64,000 nucleotides of DNA from an uncultured delta proteobacterium (GTDB lineage Bacteria > Myxococcota > Myxococcia > Myxococcales > 40CM-4-68-19), in assembly GCA_903911145.1 (NCBI GenBank), contig CAIWCD010000025.1, positions 1 to 64,000 on the forward strand, read 5' to 3'. The translations under genes and the position numbers were made by a program. Below, one piece after another: positions 58,340 through 64,000 of the stretch. Numbering within the stretch: position 1 is the first letter of the stretch; each line of letters opens with the position of its first letter. Below the pieces are notes generated by a model. That model did not search any database. It saw only the letters and a list, made by a program, of their open reading frames with translations, and had not been told where the DNA came from.

Positions 58340-58391
58340 TCGAGATTAAGCCCGATTAAACTAGATTAGATTAACCTTGGACCAGGATTCA

Positions 58392-59507
58392 TTAGAATAT
58401 CACCCGGGCCGACGCGCTGTTTCCGGTGACGCCCAGGCTCCAGCGGACCTTCTCGTCGCGCGCGGTCGCGGACTTCTCGTCATCGGGGATCGCATTGAAA
58501 CTCCAATGCCCGGGCGACCAGGTCGCGAGCCCGATCGACGACATGATCGCGCCGACGCCGCCGAGCACCGAGAGCGTCACGCAGCCAATGCCCGCGCCCA
58601 CGTTGGTTCCCGAGTCGGATTTTGCCTGGATGATGCAGAGCGGAACGGCGCCGCCGAGAAAGAGCGTGCTCACCGAGAGGCCGACGATCGACTTCGTGAA
58701 GCTGCCGCGCTGCGCGTTCCAGACCGCATGCACGGCGACTCCGGGCGCTGGGAGAAAGGGCATCTCGTCCGGAAGCTGCGCCGTCGCCGGTGGCTCGAGT
58801 CCGCGGTCGGCCGTCCCCTCGATCGTCATTCCCTTTCCCGCCCACGTCACCGTGCAGGGCAGCGCGCGGCAGAGAGTCGCTCCCGCGGCATTGCGCAATT
58901 CCCAATGGCGCGACTCCGGCCCGTCGATGCGGATGCGCATGCGGCTCGCAACCCGCTTGGGCGCAAGGTCGACGCGCGTCTCCTCATCGACGCGAATGCG
59001 AAGTTCCTGGTTGATCGGCAGCGACAGATCGCTCTCGCAGTGAATCGCGATCGGACCCACCGGCACGCGCAAGAGCGGCACATCGCCGACTTCGATCTTC
59101 AACTTGAACGCGCCGATCGTGCACGACATCGGCTCGGTGCTCGTCAGCCGCAGTGAGCCCAGCAGGTGCACAAGCTTGAGCTTGACGAGGTTCGTCTCGT
59201 GCGCCTTCACGTCGATGTCCTGCTCGAGAGTCTGGTGATCCTCGAGCGAAGCGATGACGTGGTGCGCCCCCGGCGCCAGCTCCCCGAGCGATGCCGAAGT
59301 CTTCCCTTCAGCCTTCCCGTCGATGGTGAGGCTCGCACCGGAAGGCTCACTCATGATGAGCACCAGAGTGGGCGACACCGTTGCGGGCTGCGCGCTCGGC
59401 TCAGCTGCGAATGCGACGCGACCGAGCGTGAGCGCGGCGAGGAGAAACAGTGCCGATCGGGACGGCGATCCCCGAGGCGATCTCAGAGGTGAATTGGGCT
59501 GGCTCAT
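58392..59507 (-). CDS. PEGA-domain protein with two C-terminal membrane helices
   Basis: A 371-residue protein with a signal-like start (MSQPNSPLRSPRGSPSRSAL then LLAALTLGRVAFA). A PEGA domain follows (about 47-110: SEPSGASLTIDGKAEGKTSA, LAPGAHHVIASLEDHQ), then a beta-rich middle. Two hydrophobic segments lie near residues 270-330. PEGA domains are common in myxobacterial surface and signalling proteins. The longer frame to 59546 lacks a better start. Confidence 0.78.
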   Translation of the reverse strand: MSQPNSPLRSPRGSPSRSALFLLAALTLGRVAFAAEPSAQPATVSPTLVLIMSEPSGASLTIDGKAEGKTSASLGELAPGAHHVIASLEDHQTLEQDIDVKAHETNLVKLKLVHLLGSLRLTSTEPMSCTIGAFKLKIEVGDVPLLRVPVGPIAIHCESDLSLPINQELRIRVDEETRVDLAPKRVASRMRIRIDGPESRHWELRNAAGATLCRALPCTVTWAGKGMTIEGTADRGLEPPATAQLPDEMPFLPAPGVAVHAVWNAQRGSFTKSIVGLSVSTLFLGGAVPLCIIQAKSDSGTNVGAGIGCVTLSVLGGVGAIMSSIGLATWSPGHWSFNAIPDDEKSATARDEKVRWSLGVTGNSASARVIF

Positions 59508-59588
59508 GCGGGGCGCCAACGTGGACAAGCGCGTGCGCAGTGTCAACCGTTCGATTGTCTGGGGTGGCCACCGCGGCCAGAGCAGGCG

Positions 59589-59948
59589 CTAGACGACGAG
59601 GTGAATCTGCGCGTTGTCGTCGCTGCTCTCGAGCGGGCTGCCCTCCTGCGGCTGGCCCGCCATCATCCGCGCGGCAAGAGCCGCGAGCTGCGACGCCGGC
59701 ACGCCGAGCAGCCCGCGGTTGAGCGTGGTCTCGATGGTGCTGCGCAGCGCGCCCGGCGAGATGCCGATTCCAATCGCCAGTTTCGTCAGGCTCGCGCCAC
59801 TCGCGACAGCGCTGCGCAGTTCGGTCGGACTCATGCCGAGCTCGTCGGCGGCTGCGTTGAACGCCCGCTGGCGAGCGACGGTAAACCGCGACGCGACGGT
59901 GCCGTAGATGCCCTCGATGCCCCGCACGCTGTCGATGAGCATCGCCAT
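59589..59948 (-). CDS. helical protein of unknown function
   Basis: A 119-residue protein from MAMLIDSVRGIEGIYGTVAS, chosen over the longer frame because GGAG lies 5 nt upstream. It reads as helices with RAFNAAADELGMSPTELRSA, SLTKLAIGIGISPGALRSTI and LAALAARMMAGQ, a pattern close to repeated short helix-turn-helix-like units. No family is recognised. It is the last gene in the minus-strand run that starts with the purine-degradation genes, 87 nt after the GNAT gene, and may have its own promoter. Confidence 0.6.
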   Translation of the reverse strand: MAMLIDSVRGIEGIYGTVASRFTVARQRAFNAAADELGMSPTELRSAVASGASLTKLAIGIGISPGALRSTIETTLNRGLLGVPASQLAALAARMMAGQPQEGSPLESSDDNAQIHLVV

Positions 59949-60035
59949 GAACTCTCCGCTTCGCGCGCCAATGACGATCGCAGAGCGCAGACGAATCGTC
60001 CAGCCCACCCAGGCTCACCCGAAATGCATTCTGAC

Positions 60036-60581
60036 CTACAGCGGCTTGGCTCGCGCGGCGATCCACTCGCGCGCCAGCGTCGCGCAGAGAACCGAATCGA
60101 CCCATTCACCCTGCATGAATTCGCATTCGCGTAGATGGGCTTCGCGGCGCAGGCCCAGCTTCTCGGCGACGCGCAGCGAGGCGGCGTTGCGGGGATCGAT
60201 CTCGGCGTAGACGCGGTGGAGCGCGAGCGTGCTGAAGGCGAAATCGATCACCGCGGTGATCCCTTCCGTCGAGTAGCCGCGCCCCTGGTGATCCGGGTGG
60301 CAGATCCACCAGATCGTTCCCTGCGACGGCACCTCGAGCACGCGACACCCAACGCGGCCGATCAACTGCCCCTCGAGCTCCATCGCGAAATCGAAGACGT
60401 GGCGCGGACTCTCGGCCGCATCCGCGAGTCCAAGGCGGATGCGCGCGAGCGTCTCCTCGAGCGTGCGCGGCGCATTCGGCGTGTAGCGCATCACCTCGAT
60501 CAACCGCTCGTGCGAATGGATCGCCGGCGCATCCTCCTCGGTGATCTCACGCAGGCGGAGTCTGGCGGTGCGCAGTTCCAT
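60036..60581 (-). CDS. GNAT acetyltransferase, RimJ/RimL type
   Basis: A 181-residue acetyltransferase starting MELRTARLRLREITEEDAPA. The acetyl-CoA motif is HPDHQGRGYSTEGITAVIDF, and the C-terminal region HRVYAEIDPRNAASLRVAEKLG is typical of RimL-like N-acetyltransferases. Such enzymes acetylate protein N-termini, amino acids or small amines; the substrate here is unknown. It starts 3 nt after the phnA stop, so it belongs to the same transcript. Confidence 0.92.
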   Translation of the reverse strand: MELRTARLRLREITEEDAPAIHSHERLIEVMRYTPNAPRTLEETLARIRLGLADAAESPRHVFDFAMELEGQLIGRVGCRVLEVPSQGTIWWICHPDHQGRGYSTEGITAVIDFAFSTLALHRVYAEIDPRNAASLRVAEKLGLRREAHLRECEFMQGEWVDSVLCATLAREWIAARAKPL

Positions 60582-60584
60582 CGC

Positions 60585-61175
60585 TCACGCCTTCTTGAGA
60601 AATCCGGTCTTGAGCACGATCACGGTTCCGTTCACGCGCCCCTCGACGTGCTCCGGATTGTCGGTCAGATGGATCGCCTTGACGATCGTGCCGCGCTTGG
60701 CGACGAAGCCCGCGCCCTTGACGTCAAGGTCCTTGATCAACGTCACCGAATCACCCTCGGAGAGTTTCGTTCCGAAGCTGTCGACCGTCGGCGTCTCGAC
60801 CGAACTCTCGACGCTCTCGCTCTCGCTGCCGCCCTGCGCCCACGCCAGCAGCTCCGCGTCGAGATAGACCTGATCGAGCAGATCGCGCGCCCAGCTCTCG
60901 TTGCGCAGACGATTGGCGATGCGCCAGCTGAGAACCTGGATGGGCGCGTGCTCGCTCCAAATCGACTGCTGCAGACAGAACCATCGATTGCTCTCGAGCT
61001 GCGCTTTGCCATCGAGCTGCGCGAAGCAGGCCTCGCAGACCAGCACGCTGTGCGCGGCGGTTCCGTCGTCGAGCGGCGCAATCGCATAAGGCAGGCCGCT
61101 GCCGACGGAGCTGCAGAGTTCGCACACGCCATTGGCGCGCGTGCGAAGGGAGGCGAGTTCGAAGGAGATCGTCAT
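60585..61175 (-). CDS. phnA: PhnA/YjdM-family zinc-ribbon protein
   Basis: A 196-residue protein with an N-terminal zinc ribbon (RANGVCELCSSV and VLVCEACFAQL). The C-terminal PhnA domain has FGTKLSEGDSVTLIKDLDVK then FVAKRGTIVKAIHLTDNPEHVEGR and ends KTGFLKKA. Despite the name, PhnA is not part of C-P lyase, and its role is unsettled (E. coli YjdM). It is longer than YjdM (111) because of a middle segment. It lies 46 nt after allA and is probably co-transcribed with the purine-degradation genes. Confidence 0.88.
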   Translation of the reverse strand: MTISFELASLRTRANGVCELCSSVGSGLPYAIAPLDDGTAAHSVLVCEACFAQLDGKAQLESNRWFCLQQSIWSEHAPIQVLSWRIANRLRNESWARDLLDQVYLDAELLAWAQGGSESESVESSVETPTVDSFGTKLSEGDSVTLIKDLDVKGAGFVAKRGTIVKAIHLTDNPEHVEGRVNGTVIVLKTGFLKKA

Positions 61176-61221
61176 GCGTGGCGCGCCTTCTAGCAGACGG
61201 GCCCCGGGGCGCGCGCGATTC

Positions 61222-61740
61222 TCAATGCGAGGCGGCGGCGAGCTCGATGCGCACCGGCGCGTCCAGCGGATGCTCGACGCAATCGCGCGCAGTGCCATCC
61301 TCCCACGCGAGCATGAGGAAGTCGGCAGGAGCATCGAGCGCAATGATCGGGCAGTGCCAGGTGCCGGGCGCGTAGTTCACGCCCTGCCCCGGATTGCAGA
61401 TGAACGCGCGCAACTGGGCGACGTCGGGCAGGCCGTCGGCGAGAGTCGGCGCGACGCAGACGAGATAGCGGGAGGCGATCATCGGCGCGAAGAGCTGCGT
61501 CGAGCACGGATGCTGCTCGAGCAACTTCAGCTCGATCGGCAGAGGCCGCGGCGTCGAGCGGAAGACCGCGAGATTCGGCTTCGCCTCGCTGCGCGTATTC
61601 ACGAGCTTCGCGGCCCAGTCGAAGCGCACGGCAGTGCCCTGGTTGGCCGCGCGGCCTTCCTGATCTCCTGCGCTGATCACCTGACCGAATCGCGCGAACG
61701 CCTGCGCGGTGAGCAGCTCAGCGACGACAACCGCGTGCAT
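61222..61740 (-). CDS. allA: ureidoglycolate lyase
   Basis: A 172-residue cupin-fold enzyme that splits ureidoglycolate into glyoxylate and urea. Recognisable stretches are EAFARFGQVI-type start, HPCSTQLFAPM, NPGQGVNYAPGTWHCPIIAL and DFLMLAWEDGT. These give the conserved His and acidic residues of AllA. It starts one base after the uraH stop. With allantoicase upstream it completes allantoate breakdown to glyoxylate and two urea. Confidence 0.93.
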   Translation of the reverse strand: MHAVVVAELLTAQAFARFGQVISAGDQEGRAANQGTAVRFDWAAKLVNTRSEAKPNLAVFRSTPRPLPIELKLLEQHPCSTQLFAPMIASRYLVCVAPTLADGLPDVAQLRAFICNPGQGVNYAPGTWHCPIIALDAPADFLMLAWEDGTARDCVEHPLDAPVRIELAAASH

Positions 61741-61741
61741 C

Positions 61742-62080
61742 CTACGAGCCCCGATAGGTCGTGTAGCCGTGTGGATTGAGCAGCAGCGGCACATGGAAAT
61801 GCTCGCTCGGATCGCGCACGAGGAAGGTGATGGTGATGCTGGGATAGAATGACTGGATGGTCAGCTTTTCAAAATAGGACGCGACCGCGAAGGTGAGCCG
61901 ATAGCTTCCCGCGCGGATCGCTGCCCCTTCGCGCACGAGGCCCTTCGCGCGCCCGTCCGTGTTCGTGGTGTCCTGGCCGACGAGAATCCAGCTGCCGCCG
62001 TCGAGTCGCTCGAGCGTGACGGCGACGTCTGCAGCGGGACGGCCGAGCGTGGTGTCGAGGATGTGCGTGCTGATGCCCAT
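61742..62080 (-). CDS. uraH: 5-hydroxyisourate hydrolase
   Basis: A 112-residue transthyretin-like enzyme that opens 5-hydroxyisourate to OHCU. The three signature elements are STHILDTTLGRPAADV (His near residue 6), DGRAKGL (Arg) and the C-terminal tetrapeptide YRGS with HVPLLLNPHGYTTYRGS. It sits between the allantoicase-OHCU decarboxylase fusion (19-nt gap) and allA. Its own next enzyme, OHCU decarboxylase, is the C-terminal domain of that fusion. Confidence 0.95.
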   Translation of the reverse strand: MGISTHILDTTLGRPAADVAVTLERLDGGSWILVGQDTTNTDGRAKGLVREGAAIRAGSYRLTFAVASYFEKLTIQSFYPSITITFLVRDPSEHFHVPLLLNPHGYTTYRGS

Positions 62081-62099
62081 GGGGATCTCCGATGCGCTT

Positions 62100-63647
62100 T
62101 CAAGCGAACTGCGAGGTAAGCCACTTCTCGATGCGCAGCCGCGTGATCTTCGCCTGCTCGCGCGCCGCGTTCTCGATTTCGGTTGCGCGATCGTTCTCCA
62201 CACGCGCCTCGAGCAGCGCGAGCATCTCTTCAGCGGAGCGACCGGTCGCGAAGCAGATGAAGATGAAGCCGAAGCGCTCCCGATAGAGCGCGTTGAGCAT
62301 GTGCAGGCGCTCCATCGTCGACTGCTGCGCGCCCGCTGTTCCGCTCTGCTCCGCCTTCGACCAGTCGCCGCTCTTCTCGGTCTGCACCGCCGCCTTCTGC
62401 GTGTCGCCGATGCGCGGATGGGCCGCGAATGCCTCGAGGAACGCGGTCTCATCGAGGCTCCACCAGGCGGCCTCTGCGGCGGTGAAGAGAGCGCGCACAC
62501 TCTGCAGGGGTCGCAGCGCGAGCATCATCGCCGCCCAGCGCGTCGAGCCGTTGAACGAGAGCGCGAGCGCACTGGCCTCCTCGAGCGGAAGGGCATTGAA
62601 CGAGGAGAGGGCGCGCTTCTCCTCGCGCGTATCGACGGCGTGGCCGTAGAGCCGCAGGCGATTGATGCCGCCGTGCGGAAACATGTGCACGCGCACGTGC
62701 GTCGCGACGAGCGGACGCTCCGGCGCAAGCTCGTGGCGGCGGTGCTGCACCAGCGGCGTGCGCGAGAGCAGCGGCGTCCACCCTTGCGGCGCCCGCATCC
62801 GCTTCGCGAGCTCGTCAGCGCCGATCGCCTCTTCGTCGAGCAGCTCAATGCACGTCGCCTGCGGCGCGTTCCCCTTGAAGAAGTGCGTATCGAGCTCGAT
62901 CCGATCGATCACGCCGCGCCGCCCGAGCTTGATCACGCACCAGTCGCTTCCCGGCGTGCGTCGGCGCTTCGTCTCCCAGCCGTCCCCCATGTTCACGCCG
63001 CGGCCGGGCAATAATAGATTGGTCGCCGGACCAAAGAACTGATCGCTCTCGGCGGCGACCGTGCCGCCGTTCTCCACCGCGGCAAGATCGATCGAGCCGG
63101 CTTGCCAGAAGGTTCTCCCTCCTGGCGACACCACGCCCCACGTGCGCAGGCGAGCCACGCCGCCGTCGGGAAAGATGCGCAGCCGCAGATGCGTCACGCG
63201 CGCGCTCTGGGGAATCGTGAACTCGTTGGGAAAGTTCGGGCGCACGGGCGACTTCGGCAGGAGGTCGCGCCACTGGTCCGATGCGTTGAGCTGCGCAGGC
63301 GTCGCGGTCTGATCTGCAGCCAGCCCCTCGATGGCGACCTCCTGCGGCGCGTTCCCCCGGAAGTGCGTCGTGTCGACGACGAATCCGCGAACATGTCCGG
63401 GCAGGCCGAGCCGGATGATGCAGAAGTCGTGGCCGGGTTCGCGCTTGCGCTGCGACTCCCAGCCGTCCATCCACTTGCCCTTGTCTGTGAACTTCCCCTC
63501 GATCCAGATCGGCGCCGCGGCCTTGAGGAGGTTCTCCTTCTCCGCGAAATAATCGTCGGTGGCGTAGAGCGCGAAGGCGCCGAGCGCCTCGCTCGTCAGA
63601 TCGACCAGGCCAGCGAACGCTTCGGGAACCGCAATTGTCTCAGACAT
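62100..63647 (-). CDS. allantoicase fused to OHCU decarboxylase
   Basis: A 515-residue bifunctional protein. The N-terminal 345 residues contain two allantoicase repeats (WMDGWESQRKREPGHDFCII and MGDGWETKRRRTPGSDWCVI, each with HFRGNAPQ or HFFKGNAPQ). This unit hydrolyses allantoate to ureidoglycolate and urea. Residues 350-515 are OHCU decarboxylase, with the catalytic His410 in HPRIG and the late FGFIFICFATGRSAEEML. It converts OHCU to S-allantoin. The two steps are not consecutive: allantoinase acts between them. ATG at 63647 or GTG at 63653 both fit, and either overlaps or abuts the allB stop. Confidence 0.93.
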   Translation of the reverse strand: MSETIAVPEAFAGLVDLTSEALGAFALYATDDYFAEKENLLKAAAPIWIEGKFTDKGKWMDGWESQRKREPGHDFCIIRLGLPGHVRGFVVDTTHFRGNAPQEVAIEGLAADQTATPAQLNASDQWRDLLPKSPVRPNFPNEFTIPQSARVTHLRLRIFPDGGVARLRTWGVVSPGGRTFWQAGSIDLAAVENGGTVAAESDQFFGPATNLLLPGRGVNMGDGWETKRRRTPGSDWCVIKLGRRGVIDRIELDTHFFKGNAPQATCIELLDEEAIGADELAKRMRAPQGWTPLLSRTPLVQHRRHELAPERPLVATHVRVHMFPHGGINRLRLYGHAVDTREEKRALSSFNALPLEEASALALSFNGSTRWAAMMLALRPLQSVRALFTAAEAAWWSLDETAFLEAFAAHPRIGDTQKAAVQTEKSGDWSKAEQSGTAGAQQSTMERLHMLNALYRERFGFIFICFATGRSAEEMLALLEARVENDRATEIENAAREQAKITRLRIEKWLTSQFA

Positions 63648-63649
63648 GC

Positions 63650-64000
63650 TCACTGCTCTTTCGCGCTCTGGAACGCGCCATGCGGAGTGGAGGAGAGAGA
63701 GTCGCGCGCATCGAACGCGACCTCGCCGTTGACGATCGTCTTCTTCACGACTCCCATGAGAACGCGGCCCGCATAAGGAGTCACTTTGTGGCGGTGGCGC
63801 AGGTGCGCGGGCTCGACCTGCATCGTCTCCGTCTCGTTCCAGATCACGATGTCCGCGTCATATCCCGCCTGCAGCTTCCCCTTGCGCAGCTCAAGCCCTG
63901 CAAGCTTCGCCGGCGCGACGCTGTTCCACTGCACGAGCTGCGTGACGCCGTGTCCGCGCGCCTGCGCGAGCGTCCAGAGCAGAGGAAGGCCGAGCTGCAG
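63650..64000 (-). CDS. allB: allantoinase, C-terminal part (runs off right edge)
   Basis: The last 117 codons of an amidohydrolase. From the edge the minus strand reads LQLGLPLLWTLAQARGHGVT, then WNSVAPAKLAGLELRKGKLQ, AGYDADIVIWN and HRHKVTPYAGRVLMGVVKKT. This end is typical of AllB-type allantoinases, which open allantoin to allantoate. Metal ligands lie in the missing part. It is the first visible gene of the purine operon; its stop overlaps the fusion gene's possible GTG start. Confidence 0.9.
   Translation of the reverse strand: MQLGLPLLWTLAQARGHGVTQLVQWNSVAPAKLAGLELRKGKLQAGYDADIVIWNETETMQVEPAHLRHRHKVTPYAGRVLMGVVKKTIVNGEVAFDARDSLSSTPHGAFQSAKEQ

Noticed and set aside
58340-58391. AT-rich GATTA repeats as a replication origin or attachment site
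   Set aside because: Only about 50 bases long between two convergent genes, with no DnaA-box cluster, integrase or tRNA near it.

Overview
The window is about 64 kb of GC-rich, gene-dense DNA from a Gram-negative bacterium. It encodes outer-membrane assembly proteins (TamA/TamB), a Mla-type lipid transporter, many lipoproteins and outer-membrane barrels. The best guess is Myxococcota or a related deltaproteobacterial lineage. Grounds are Asp/Gly-rich and GGSGGGxA-type linkers behind lipoprotein signals, PEGA-domain and KaiC-receiver proteins, a large hybrid kinase, and many GTG/TTG starts. This placement is inference from gene style, not from a marker gene. No rRNA, tRNA or CRISPR array was found.

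Layout. 1-272: the end of an IS3-family element inserted in ccoG, which has lost its 5' part. 1.6-3.3 kb: thioredoxin, rhodanese and a HELFH protein. 3.5-5.9 kb (minus): an operon resembling E. coli yjfM-yjfC-yjfL. 6-8.8 kb: a zinc-ribbon/HELGH membrane protein, a YfhO C-terminal fragment, decayed sequence and a lipoprotein. 8.8-10.2 kb: a phosphoesterase lipoprotein with a 24-bp minisatellite. 11.7-17.7 kb: a KaiC-KaiC-receiver protein convergent with a 1385-residue hybrid histidine kinase. 18-25.9 kb (minus): AsmA-like, DUF948-like, YtxH, TamA, TamB. 26-33 kb: a CsbD-like protein, MaoC-like, catalase, cysteine synthase, DUF885, GFA and CysE. 33.4-38 kb (minus): a tight six-gene operon with four consecutive two-domain YbjQ-like genes, a zinc-ribbon protein and a membrane-anchored protein. 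38-40.6 kb: thioesterase, MFS transporter, barrel protein.

41-52 kb looks like an envelope/stress district. It has a truncated OmpA-like protein, a DUF1269-like stress protein preceded by 11-bp repeats, and a seven-gene minus operon (lmo0937-like, Zn-alcohol dehydrogenase, small lipoprotein, STAS-MlaE, MlaF, MlaD, PqiC-like) ending in a strong hairpin. A divergent plus operon carries a second CsbD-like gene. The palindrome CGTTCGCGAACG lies upstream of both CsbD-containing loci.

52-60 kb: phospholipase C-like lipoprotein, acyltransferase, saccharopine-dehydrogenase-like reductase, CTP-transferase-like membrane protein, response regulator, zincin and PEGA protein. 60-64 kb (minus): a purine-degradation operon (allB, an allantoicase fused to OHCU decarboxylase, uraH, allA) followed by phnA and a GNAT gene. 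The strongest candidate for an undescribed system is the YbjQ-like operon; the KaiC-receiver/hybrid-kinase pair is second.
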